Origin: Progne subis subis
Taxonomy: Eukaryota > Chordata > Aves > Passeriformes > Hirundinidae
NCBI GenBank assembly: GCA_022316685.1
Contig: JAKJHU010000026.1
Span: 1,054,001-1,118,000, forward strand
DNA: 64,000 nucleotides
Direction of reading: 5' to 3'
Notes under the pieces: model-generated
Told to the model about the DNA's origin: nothing
Database searches by the model: none
Seen by the model: only the letters and a program-made list of their open reading frames with translations
Shown: positions 12,329 through 22,166 of the stretch, piece by piece
How the letters are laid out: each line of letters opens with the position of its first letter
Position numbering within the stretch: the stretch's first letter is position 1
Made by a program: the position numbers and the translations under genes

Positions 12329-13423
12329 TCAAGGGGTTTCGGCTTGCGCCGCCGCCGGCGGGACGGGCCTCTTCGGGGGCTGGGGAGAGTCCTGCGGGCC
12401 AGAGGCCCTCCTCTTTGCGGGGCGCCGGGGCCCCTCGGGGGAGCAGTCCCTGTCCCGGCCGGGAGCGGGAGGGCTGCGGCCGCAGCCCCGGGCAGAGGGG
12501 CCGGCTACTGCTGCTGCCCGGCCGGGCTCCTCCCGGCGCTGCTCCCGCTCTGCAGGGACCGGCGCGCATGGAGAGCGCCCGGGCACCCCGCCGAGGGTGC
12601 CTTCCAGCGTTCCGGCCTCCGCTTCCACACTGGAGCCTCCAGGGCTGCAGGAGGAGGCCACGAAGGAGATGGGAGTCCCCTGGCGGGAGGCAGAGGGGCC
12701 AGGGCTGGCTGTGGGACGCTCCTGCTCCGGCTGCTCCTCCTGCTGCTCCTCCTCCTGCTGCTCCACCTCCTCCTGCTCCACCTCCTCCTGCTCCTCCACC
12801 TCCTCCTGCTCTTCCTCCTCCTCAGCATGGGAGTTCTAGGAGGTTCATCTGCCGCTGGATCTCATCACTGCACCTGTCAGCGGCAACGTCGATGAGGCGG
12901 TGCACAAATGCCACTGTCTGCTCCTGCAGCGTGGGCTGCAGCTCCCGGACCAAGGCCTCCTCGCTCAGCCCAGAGCGGCACAAATTGGCGACAATGGCAC
13001 TCTGTGCCAGAGCCACCTCCCACCAGCCGGTCCTGAGCAGCTCCGACAGCTCCTGGTTCAGCCAGGGCAGCAGGGGCTCGAGGATTTCTGGGCACTCCTG
13101 GAAAAAGCCTGCCCAGAGCTCCGGTGGGAAGCCAGCTACGTAAGTCCTGGGCAGTCAGCTCCCCAGCCCCCTGCTCATGCTGGTGGTCAGCAGCTGATGA
13201 GTCCGAGGGGCTTGGGAGAACTATCTCCAGAAAGTCTTCCTCTGACCGCACAGAGTAAATGATGCTGTCGATAGCCTGCCTGCACAGGGGGCATGAGGGA
13301 TTCCTCTTGGCCCACCGCACAATGCAGCCCAGGCAGAACAGGTGGACGCAGGGTGTTACAGAAGCGATTTCACCTGGAACAGTCACGGCAGATGGAGCAG
13401 TTCTGCTCTGTCTCCGTGGCCAT
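12329..13423 (-). pseudogene. TOPORS-like RING-finger E3 ligase, copy A, frameshifted
   Basis: This is the tandem twin of the intact gene at 21962-20841. The same start (ATG at 13423-13421, with A at -3 and G at +4) and the same stop (12331-12329) are present. The frame is broken by three one-base insertions relative to copy B, near 13381, 13154 and 12837. The first falls inside the RING finger, between its second and third cysteines, so no functional RING can be made from the normal start. The third yields a stop a few codons later, just before the acidic tract. The three insertions add up to 3 bp, so the C-terminal frame is restored. The acidic tract is 10 codons shorter than in copy B. The breaks are not in homopolymers, which argues against simple sequencing error, though assembly error between near-identical copies is possible. 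Confidence 0.85.
12718..12828 (-). repeat. Trinucleotide-rich tract encoding an acidic/Gln stretch (copy A)
   Basis: Interrupted ctc/ctg/tcc triplets on the plus strand correspond to Glu/Gln-rich codons on the minus strand. Length and interruption pattern differ from copy B, as expected from slippage. Confidence 0.8.
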
Positions 13424-15535
13424 GTTGGCGCGTGGCAGCAGAGCAAGGGACAGCAGCTGCTCCCTCTTGCTGGTAGTGACACACTGCAAAACAGTCAGTT
13501 GCTGTCCCAGGGAGATGGGCAGCTAGAAGAAATGCCCAGGCCCCTCCAGAAGGACACATTCTCAGCACCCCAAACGCCATCACCCACCCCAGGGCCGCCC
13601 TGTAGGCATGTTTCCTGCACCGCTCACCTGTGCTGCTGCAAGCACCACCCACACCACTTGGCTTCCCGAACCACGTAGGGCTAGGGAAACAGGCACAGTC
13701 TCGTGAGCGAGACCTGAGAGTTGCTGGCTGCAGCTCCCAATGACCTCGCGGGCTTCCAGTCCTCCCAGACACGCTTGCCAGGAGTCCAGGCGCGAGCGAG
13801 TCTGAGCCAGGCTCTGCCCGTGCCCAGCCATAAGCAGTGAGGGATGTGAGGTCACAGTGCATTGCTCGCTTGGGTTGCCATCCATGGAGTGCTTGGTCAC
13901 CGCTGATGTCACAGTCTGATGTTCTGTACTGGCAGCCTTAACTGCCTTCCAAATCTGCCATAGCAGGCCTTTCTCCCTCGCAGGTACACGGCAGCAGGAG
14001 AAAAAATGGGGTGTGTGGGCGATGCTCTGCCATCATTCGTTCATGCCTCTGACTTTTAGAGTCATTTTGAGCCATTAGTCCAAGCACTTCTCCTTGAGAA
14101 GCGTGCTACCTGCCAGTGTTAGGTTTTTGTGACAGGAGGGTGCTGTGTACATCAGGTACATGGGTTGGCCTATTGAAATCTGGTGAGATGACAGCCCATA
14201 TTCTCTCTTCTCAGTGCTGCTTGCCTGCACCACTTGGAGAGGTCAGAACATCCTGACATTTCATGCCAGCCTCTGCACATACTACTTGCCAGGTTCATTT
14301 TAAAGTTCAGGTGTTTTTATCTTCTCCACAGCCCCGTTGGATTGGCACACAATGGTGTGGTCATTAGCTCAGCAACCATTAAAACCCTCTGTTGCTCTCA
14401 TACCATTCAAAAATAAAGTTGTGAATGGATAGATAACTGAAAAAGAAGCATCAAATCCAATTTTGGGCAAACCAGTCAAAAAGCCTGGAGAAAATCTATA
14501 ATGTCATTGAGTTTTAATCTCTCTCTCCTGTGGTAGCACTTGCCACCCAAGAAAGGGCAGGTCTGTCTGTTCTTGCTGTGCTTCCCAAGCTGCTTTGCCT
14601 GCAGCTTTCAGGGAGCTGTAAACCACTCCAGACAGACTTGCAGCTGGGCATTTTCTGCCTCCTTGGGATGATTTTACTAAAACTAGTGGGAAGTGATCCA
14701 GAGTGAGTTGCAGCTTAACACCAGCCTGGGAGAGAAGGGGATTTTTAAGAGTTTTCCTGCCTCATCTTTACCATCTTCTCTGAAGTGCCTTCTAGTGAAA
14801 AAGCCCTAGACACATCCCAGGATCATCCCTACCTTCCTGCAACCCTAAAAACACATAACCTCAATCAGTGCTAGCTGAGCAGAAGTTTAGTATCATGTTC
14901 AGTGTGAAGTGAAACTTCTAAAAGCCAAGTTCCTGCTGCCTTGATGAATGAGGCCAGTACTCTGGGTTCTCTGTTGGATGTGTGTGTTGGTCTGAGCTTT
15001 TTCTTGCCTCTTTCCCTGCACTGACCCCCTTCAGTGCTCAGGGCAGCACCAAACTGTCACCTGGTCCCTCCCTGTGTCATTTTCCCTCCCTGTGTCATTT
15101 TCAAGGGCAGGGTCTTTTAAAGATCCCTGGAAGACTTTTGGTTTATTACGAGAAGGAAAGGTTAAAATAAACAACCAGTCATCTGTCTCTTGGATCAGGG
15201 ACTTACCTGAGCACCCTTGGAGACCCTATCCATCCTGCCATTGGCACTTGGCCTGGCTGCCCCTGGGTTGTCCTGTCCAGCTGTCTCTGGTTAACCAGCA
15301 GGATGGAATGTGGTTCTCTAAGGAGACCTGTGTTTCCAGTGGGTCCCGTAATTCCTGCAGCCCATTTCCAGGGTGGCCAATCAGTAGCCCTGGGGTCAAG
15401 AAGGAATGTTCCCCAGGACAGACTGGCACTGCTTCCCGGGGAGTTTGGCCTTCCTTTGCAGCACTGTGCATGACCACTCTTCAGGGCTCCTTCAGTCCCT
15501 TTTGGCTTGGTTGCTGCCTGCTGCTCATGCCCCGT
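13424..15535. other. Duplicated non-coding region upstream of the RING pseudogene
   Basis: This is the 5' side of the minus-strand copy A gene. It matches 21963-23448 and 24310-24930 in copy B. A fourth one-base insertion relative to copy B lies near 13476, in the presumed 5' untranslated region. A 19-bp unit (cctccctgtgtcattttcc) is tandemly duplicated near 15067-15103 in both copies. I see no other gene. Confidence 0.5.
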
Positions 15536-17040
15536 TGTTATGGTTTTAATTTAATAAAACTGTGCAGAAACACCAATTAATGTAGGGGTTTTAGTATTAA
15601 TTTTTTGTGGGAGGGAGAGATTGGAGAAAAATAAATAAAGCAGGCTTAAGCTTAAAAATGAACAAAAATAGTTTTATTAACATATATTAAAAGAATGAGG
15701 AGGGAAGTAAAAAAATGAGAAAAAGAAAACTTAAAGTAAAACAGATTGATACTTTAAATCATGCTTCTTTTCTCTTACAAACTATTAACTTTTTTATTGA
15801 ACAACACAGAAAGACACAACTTAGGATTTTCAGTCAGTTTCACTATTTAGACATAACTACTCATTCTTTTAGGAGAAAAGTCCTTTTAAGATCTTTTATA
15901 AGGACATTTGCTACCAGACAAAATAGTCCATTGCTCTCAAGGTCACACATCTGCTGCCGCCCAGAGTTTTCATAGACTGTGATGTTCCATCAGCAAAACT
16001 TCTCAGTGTATCTGGGGTATTATTTACGAATACTTCTTCTGATCTAAAATCATCTTTGTCTCAAATGTTGAGATCTCCCTTTGACCCAGAAGCGGTGGTT
16101 TCAAAGTTCCTAAATAAATCTCCATTACATCAGTCTTTAATTTTGATTAGAATAGCATTCTACCCAAATAATACTAAGATGCTGCAAAGAACAGTTCATT
16201 TCTTCATAATTTACCTTAGAAAAGTCCGGTTAAAAATGTCCACTTCTTCAATCCTATTCCAATATTATGAGTTCTTTCACTTCTCATTTAACTGACTTCA
16301 TTCGGTGTCTGTACTATGTACCCTTATGTTTTCTTTCTTCTTTCTCTCGAGGAAGAATTGTGCTTTAAAAGTTTCATGTTGCTAGTAAAGGGTTAAATCT
16401 GCCTGGGCTTGCAAAGGCCATGTGCACTCGCCTGGCTGCAGGGCTGAAGAAAAAATGCAAGGCCGTGCTCATGGAGGAAGCTGGTAAATGTCCTTTTTTC
16501 CACCCCTCAGTCTCATCCAGGGTGGTTTAGCTTAGAGTTTTTATGGAGCTGCAGGCTTGCTGTCTCCCCTGCCCGCGGTGATTAAGCTGGGCCCTGGCTT
16601 GGACCTTTCTGCCACAGTCTGAGCCCATGGCCCCGCACTGCCCAGCTGCAGCCGCCCCTCTCCCCTGCCACAAGCAAGGGAAAGGGGTTCAGCTGACCCA
16701 GGCTCTCTCTGTGCGGGCAGCAGCCCTCAGACCCCTGGCCAGGCCTGGCCTGGCCGCCCAAAAGGGCAGCAAGGCCTGACCCGAGGCCGCCTGCTTCCCC
16801 CGATGTTACCTCATTGCCGATTTCTAAAGCGAGAGAGACTGATTTCCTGCAATTAGTTTTTAAATGTCCCCTCCAAAGTCGCATCAACACTTCTCATTGG
16901 TAAACTTAGCTGCCAATATCTCAGCTAGCTTTTTAATAGGTCCTTCTCCTCCCGCCCCCAACCCACTCTACAGTAAGGGCAGGGAAAAACATTTTACATT
17001 TCTCTATATCTAGAGAACAAAATTGTACCAACCTATGACA
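15536..17040 (-). mobile_element. Solo LTR (1505 bp) inserted in copy A
   Basis: The block is absent from copy B, where the flanks join directly (atgccctgtgaag). It is bounded by cccgt at 15531-15535 and cccat at 17041-17045, a 5-bp target duplication with one change. Read on the minus strand it starts TGTCATAGG and ends CCATAACA, so it has TG...CA ends. An AATAAA signal at 15678-15673 lies about 140 bp from its 3' end, which favours minus orientation. The length, about 1.5 kb, is long for an LTR. I cannot name the family; it differs from the ERVK-like LTRs at the left of the window. The insertion postdates the duplication. Confidence 0.8.
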
Positions 17041-17045
17041 CCCAT

Positions 17046-18479
17046 GAAGATGGCCTGTTGTGGCCTGCAGCTGTGGCCAGGAAGCCTTCCAGACTCCCAG
17101 CGTCTGCCCCAAGGGTGACCTGAGAGTTGCTTCTTGTCCTCCTGTAGCACTGGGCACAGCCCCTTGTCAGGGCTCCTCAGGGCCCCTGTGGCTCCCTTCT
17201 TGCCTGCTGCCCTCACATTTCCAAGGCACCACACGTGCCCTGGCTCTCTTTGGCTCTCTTGCCCATTGCAAGCCTGGAGTGGGGCTGAACTCTGCTCTTC
17301 CCTTGCTTCCATTTTCCATGGGGTTCTTGCATCCATCCAGGGCTGCCACTTCTCAGTTCTCCTGCCTGCAAGCACAGGACAGACATGAGAGGGCTTTTCA
17401 TGCATCCCTGGTCTGGGAGCACAGCAATGAAGCAAACCTCAGAAGGCAAAAAGTGTGTTTGTCATTGATCGATGTTACACTTTGGAACACGCCCGAGGTA
17501 GTCCACACCTTTTGTGTTGTTGCTTCTGATTCACATACTCCATGTTCTGACCCTTCCAGGAAACAGGACCTGCTGGGCCTGTACTCCTGCTGCTCCATTC
17601 TACAGCTCTGTCACTTGCCTTTGCTTTACTACAGGGGATTTTTCAAGCTAAACTGAAGAACACATCAGCCTGCTCCTGGCTACACATGCACATTGTGGGA
17701 ATGGTTGTGAGCATCAGCTCTGAAACTGATTCTGTGAAACAAAAAATAAAATAATATCCTATTTCCAGGTGTAACCTGTGTGTTGTGTGTTCTTGAATGT
17801 GTTTTCTGATCAGAAACTCCCTGGGACTTCACACAAATAACAGTCTCAGCATCATTTGTCTCAAGGTGAGTGCAGGCAATAGAACAGGACGGAGAAGTTA
17901 CACCATGTTAAACCCAGAGCTCTGCATGACAAGGTCCGAGCCAGGTCTGAGGGCTCCAGCTCTCTGCAGTGCAGCTCCCAGGCCCACCCAGGAGACAGGG
18001 GCAGAGACAGGCACAGGCACGGCAAGGCTCAAGCAGGGACTGAAGGTCCCAGGCAGAGGTGGGACACGTCCCCTGGGCCCTTGGCAGGATGTGGTGGGGC
18101 TGGGGAGTCCCAGGGGAGGCCAGTCCCAGCCACTGAGACCTGTGAGCACCCCCAGGACCCTGTCAGAACTAGACTTCAGTACTCATGTGCTCTTCTTCAG
18201 ACACTGGTGGTTGGACACTTTGGAGACAGAGTACTGGGCCAGATGGACCTTCCCTCTGAGGCACTGCTGCTGAAATCAGGCTCTTGTATTTTGGTATTTT
18301 CTTCCATAGAAAACAGACCAGACATTTCTAAAAGTGACTACAAGGAGCCAAAAATAATATTCATGGGGAAGCAAACAGGTATTGCTCACCTCCAAGTTGT
18401 TATAAACAAGTTCTATTCAAATGATCTATGTTTTAGTTACTTAATTGTTAAGTAATTCCATTAAGATTGTTAATGCTAG
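17046..18479. other. Duplicated non-coding region, then copy-A-only sequence
   Basis: 17046-17992 matches 24940-25897 of copy B. From about 17993 the sequence is unique to copy A until 19160. Open frames in the shared part have no recognisable domain. Confidence 0.5.
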
Positions 18480-18990
18480 TTTTGTTTAAAGAATTTGCCT
18501 TATTCCTGTTTTAATATTGATTAATCACCTTATTTACTTGTTTGTTAATTAAGAATTCACCTTATTACCTGTATCTCTGCTCCCATTCGTCAGATAACGT
18601 CTGAATATGCAAATAAAAAGAACACTGGAATTCTGGGAATGACTCAAGAACAAGAGACTCTGAAAAGCAGAGAACCAAAGTAGAATCCAGGACTGAAGTC
18701 GCACTTTAGACCAGTGCAAAAGGTACGGGGGTCCGCCGGAGCAGCTTTATTTAGTCTCCGTGACCTGAGAAGGAGTCCCCCATTCCTGGATGACCCCTGA
18801 TCAGCGAAGCGAAACGGACTCCCCAGCAAGGGGAAAAAGCCCGCGAGGGGTGTGGGAGTCCCAGCTTCGCTGTGTAGCGAAGCTGTGTGTACCTCCTCCT
18901 CCGCGTTGCCAAAGGAGCAAGCAAGCTCCCCCCCCAGAGCCAAGCTTGATAATAAAGGAACATACAAAAAGAGCAAGTCTCTGACTCTCT
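18480..18990 (+). mobile_element. Probable LTR-like fragment in the copy-A-only block
   Basis: The stretch has LTR-like composition: an AT-rich first half, a GC-rich second half, and 'gataataaaggaacatac' near 18948 followed by 'gagcaagtctctgactctc', which resembles an R-U5 region. I could not find a convincing target-site duplication, and the boundaries are approximate. It lies inside the 1.17-kb block missing from copy B. Confidence 0.4.
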
Positions 18991-19221
18991 TTTTTTCCAG
19001 AACACAAGTGGTCTGCAGCCATTTAGATGAGAAGCACATCTTGCACCAGACTGAAAACCTGGTCTTTGAGCCTCACTTGTGTCAGTGATGTGGTGTTTTG
19101 CCGTCCTCTGAAAACCTAGCTCTGTTGAGCACTGATGAGTTTAAAAAACCACATGACACCTGCTTTTTGCAAATTTGTGCAGATGGTGCTTTTATCTTGA
19201 GATGATCCACAGCCCTGACCA

Positions 19222-19242
19222 CCCCCCCCCCCCCCCCCCCCC
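19222..19242. repeat. Poly-C tract (21 bp) near the end of copy A
   Basis: The matching place in copy B (about 25962) has only a short C run followed by GC. The tract has therefore expanded in copy A or contracted in copy B. It lies about 230 bp from the start of copy B. Confidence 0.9.
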
Positions 19243-19407
19243 ACCCAGAAGATACACACCTTCCCGCCAGGTGACAGAGCCAGTGCCTGGGCTGGGCGAT
19301 GGTTATGGGTATTCAGTGCCTTCTGCTAGTGCAGGGCTGGGAAGACTTGTCTTCAGAGATCTCCCCAGTGTCTATGGGGAAAGACACAGAAAAGGAAAGG
19401 GGAAGGG

Positions 19408-19471
19408 AAAGATGTTGTTTTGTTCTTTGTTTTTTAATGGCTCTTTCTCAGGTGAAAACTTTTTTCTCTCG
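19408..19471. other. Junction between the two duplicate copies
   Basis: Sixty-four bases, T-rich, separate the end of copy A from the start of copy B. They match neither the sequence before copy A (10882-10945) nor the sequence after copy B (26131 onward). Confidence 0.7.
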
Positions 19472-20823
19472 TGCACTTATTGGAAAAACAGAGATAAAGC
19501 AGTGAGACAGTCCACTGTACATCATACAGGCTGTCTGCTCAAACATTTGTTTGACACTTCTGAAAAGTTAACCCCCATAATTTCTGAGGCAGAATTCTCC
19601 ACTTTAGGTCTAGGGTTATTGTATCATCTTCCCAGGCAGTATCAAGTTGAAGAAAACATTAGCTTTCATCCCAAAGTCTAAGGGGGGCAACAACATAAAT
19701 GATTTTCGTTTACTTTTTGAGGGAACAGCTGCCCCAAGAGCAGCAGCTGTGAGAGCACTTGGAGGATGACAGATTTCTTGTAGCAGAAGCAGGGTGAATT
19801 CAGTTACTGGTTTCCTCTTCTTTGGTATGCTGACCTCTAGGGAAACTCTTCTGCAAACCGGTTTGCCAGAGCATTTGTGTAGGGAGCTACAGTGGCTTCA
19901 AAGAAACCACAGACCTTTTTCTAGGGACCAGGCATTTGGTGTCAAATCCAAAGCAGGCCCTCAAGTGAAGCTGCTCCCTCAGGTGGTTCCAGCATGCTTG
20001 TGTGAGTAAAGGTTTTGGTACATTTAAGCAGGGCTCAGTCAGCAGAGGAAAAGCATACTGAGTTAAGAAACAAGGTGATTGTTCTGGATATATGTGAACT
20101 TGGTAGTTAAAAACCTGGGAAGTCCTCTGTGCTCTGAGTTCCTGCAGGGCAGCACACACCATTCCATCCATGGCTAAAACTGCTTCAGCAATGGATGAAA
20201 TTGCTTAACAATTCGGCCACTTAAATTCTAGCCTGACGGCTTTGGGAAGCATAAATAGCTTGCCCCATCTCTGCAGGGCATGAGAAGAGAAAGCTCTCTT
20301 GTGCTCCTCCTGAAGGGATCCCCTTGGTCTTGCCAGTGCTCTCCGGAAGATAAGGGCTGAGAGCCTTGGGCACCTCCTCAAGTTCTAGATCTTTGCACTG
20401 CCAGCAGTCCCATTCAGCCCCCTATCCTCTTCCCCTTCCCTCTTCCCCCCAAATCCTGTTCCCCCGAGTCCTGTCTCTAGCTCGGATGTCCCCGCTCATT
20501 TTCTCTGCCTCCCTGACAGCCTTCCGAGGAGCGAGGGTGCCCTGGCTGACGTGCAGAAAGCAGAGCAGAAGGTGACGCCAGGCGGGCAGGGAGCAGCACT
20601 GGGTGCAGGCTGAGGCCGTCTCTCCCGATCCCCCTGCTGTGCAGCGGGATTTGCTGCAGGAGGAGATGCCGTGGATATGGCCTTGCGGCTCCACGGGCCC
20701 ACGGCCGTGCCCAAAAGCCCAAAGGCAGGCAGTTGCCACCCACAGTGGAACGTGAGGAGAGAGGGAAAAGACAGGAGAAGGGGGACAAAGCAACCCTCAG
20801 AGACCGTGTCAAAGAAACAACTA
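19472..20823. other. Duplicated non-coding flank downstream of the intact RING gene
   Basis: This matches 10946-12311 of copy A. I see no gene here; the short frames are disrupted between copies. Confidence 0.5.
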
Positions 20824-20829
20824 TTTATT
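20824..20829 (-). promoter_or_regulatory. Polyadenylation signal AATAAA of the intact RING gene
   Basis: The hexamer follows the stop codon by only 12 bp on the minus strand, so the mRNA probably has a very short 3' untranslated region of a few dozen bases. Confidence 0.75.
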
Positions 20830-20840
20830 TCCTTTTACAA

Positions 20841-21962
20841 TCAAGGGGTTTTGGCTTGCGCCGCCGCCGGCGGGACGGGCCTCTTCGGGGGCTGGGGAGA
20901 GTCCTGCGGGCCAGAGGCCCTCCTCTTTGCGGGCCGCCGGGGCCCCTCGGGGGAGCAGTCCCTGTCCCGGCCGGGAGCGGGAGGGCTGCGGCCGCAGCCC
21001 CGGGCAGAGGGGCCGGCTACTGCCGCTGCCCGGCCGGGCTCCTCCCGGCGCTGCTCCCGCTCTGCAGGGACCGGCGCGCATGGAGAGCGCCCGGGCACCC
21101 CGCCGAGGGTGCCTTCCAGCGTTCCAGCCTCAGCTTCCACACTGGAGCCGCCAGGGCTGCAGGAGGAGGCCACGCAGAGGATGGGAGTCCCCTGGCGGGA
21201 GGCAGAGGGGCCAGGGCTGGCTGTGGGACGCTCCTGCTCCGGCTCCTCCTCCTGCTCCTCCTCCTCTTCCTCCTCCTGCTCCTCCTCCTCTTCCTCGTCC
21301 TGCTCCTCCACCTCCTCCTGCTCCTCGTCCTGCTCCTCCACCTCCTCCTGCTCTTCCTCCTGCTCAGCATGGGAGTTCAGGAGGTTCATCTGCCGCTGGA
21401 TCTCATCACTGCACCTGTCAGCGGCAACGTCGATGAGGCGGTGCACAAATGCCACTGTCTGCTCCTGCAGCGTGGGCTGCAGCTCCCGGACCAAGGCCTC
21501 CTCGCTCAGCCCAGAGCGGCACAAATTGGCGACAATGGCACTCTGTGCCAGAGCCACCTCCCACCAGCCGGTCCTGAGCAGCTCCGACAGCTCCTGGTTC
21601 AGCCAGGGCAGCAGGGGCTCGAGGATTTCTGGGCACTCCTGGAAAAAGCCTGCCCAGAGCTCCGGTGGGAAGCCAGCTACGTAAGTCCTGGGCATCAGCT
21701 CCCCAGCCCCCTGCTCATGCTGGTGGTCAGCAGCTGATGAGTCCGAGGGGCTTGGGAGAACTATCTCCAGAAAGTCTTCCTCTGACCGCACAGAGTAAAT
21801 GATGCTGTCGATAGCCTGCCTGCACAGGGGGCATGAGGGATTCCTCTTGGCCCACCGCACAATGCAGCCCAGGCAGAACAGGTGGACGCAGGGTGTTACA
21901 GAAGCGATTTCACCTGGAACGTCACGGCAGATGGAGCAGTTCTGCTCTGTCTCCGTGGCCAT
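20841..21962 (-). CDS. TOPORS-like RING-finger E3 ubiquitin ligase, copy B (intact, 373 aa)
   Basis: The start chosen is the ATG at 21962-21960, in a strong context (A at -3, G at +4) and 8 codons before the RING. The C3HC4 RING finger has Cys9, Cys12, Cys25, His27, Cys30, Cys33, Cys44 and Cys47 with normal spacing. The following segment (CPLCRQAIDSIIYSVRSEED, residues 44-63) strongly resembles the RING and post-RING of TOPORS, a nuclear ligase with ubiquitin and SUMO activity. RING proteins of this type recruit an E2 enzyme. Residues 48-198 lack another domain I know. Residues about 200-242 are a nearly pure Glu/Gln/Asp tract, and the C-terminal third is Pro/Arg/Ser-rich with a basic RRPAKRRA stretch (342-349) that could be a nuclear localisation signal. 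The protein is far shorter than mammalian TOPORS (about 1045 aa), so it is a family relative rather than the orthologue. The frame stays open for 146 codons upstream of the ATG, but that part looks non-coding. Confidence 0.8.
   Translation of the reverse strand: MATETEQNCSICRDVPGEIASVTPCVHLFCLGCIVRWAKRNPSCPLCRQAIDSIIYSVRSEEDFLEIVLPSPSDSSAADHQHEQGAGELMPRTYVAGFPPELWAGFFQECPEILEPLLPWLNQELSELLRTGWWEVALAQSAIVANLCRSGLSEEALVRELQPTLQEQTVAFVHRLIDVAADRCSDEIQRQMNLLNSHAEQEEEQEEVEEQDEEQEEVEEQDEEEEEEQEEEEEEEQEEEPEQERPTASPGPSASRQGTPILCVASSCSPGGSSVEAEAGTLEGTLGGVPGRSPCAPVPAEREQRREEPGRAAAVAGPSARGCGRSPPAPGRDRDCSPEGPRRPAKRRASGPQDSPQPPKRPVPPAAAQAKTP
21237..21366 (-). repeat. Trinucleotide-rich tract encoding an acidic stretch (copy B)
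   Basis: Interrupted ctc/ttc/ctg/gtc triplets on the plus strand give Glu, Asp and Gln codons on the minus strand. A unit reading as EEQEEVEEQDEE is partly repeated. The tract is 10 codons longer than in copy A. Confidence 0.85.
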
Positions 21963-22021
21963 GTTGGCGCGTGGCAGCAGAGCAAGGGACAGCAGCTGCT
22001 CCCTCTTGCTGGTATGACACA

Positions 22022-22165
22022 CTGCAAAACAGTCAGTTGCTGTCCCAGGGAGATGGGCAGCTAGAAGAAATGCCCAGGCCCCTCCAGAAAGACACATTCT
22101 CAGCACCCCAAATGCCATCACCCACCCCAGGGCCGCCCTGTAGGCATGTTTCCTGCACCGCTCAC
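22022..22165 (-). other. Candidate intron in the 5' untranslated region of the RING gene
   Basis: On the minus strand a strong donor (CACAG followed by GTGAGC) lies at 22166/22165. An acceptor preceded by a pyrimidine-rich stretch (GACTGTTTTGCAG) ends at 22022. Splicing would remove 144 bp and leave the ATG about 60 bp into the next exon. The proposal rests on site quality alone. Confidence 0.4.
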
Positions 22166-22166
22166 C

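Larger units (their letters stand above)
10946..19407. repeat. Segmental tandem duplication, copy A
   Basis: Sequence from 'tgcacttattggaaaaacag' at 10946 to 'ggaaaggggaaggg' ending at 19407 recurs in the same order and orientation at 19472-26130. By eye the shared parts differ by only a few percent. Copy A has two large blocks that copy B lacks: the solo LTR at 15536-17040 and about 1.17 kb at 17993-19160. Removing these leaves about 5.8 kb, equal to copy B without its own LTR. The two copies are separated by only 64 bp, so this is a direct head-to-tail duplication. Confidence 0.95.

Noticed and set aside
12089..13143. Plus-strand open frames of 206-268 codons opposite the RING pseudogene
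   Set aside because: The same antisense shadow as in copy B, and not preserved in frame between copies.
20671..21737. Two plus-strand open frames of about 335 codons opposite the RING gene
   Set aside because: They are antisense shadows. Their Ser/Leu/Pro runs come from the triplet-rich acidic tract, and the minus strand has the clear RING finger, start context and poly(A) signal.
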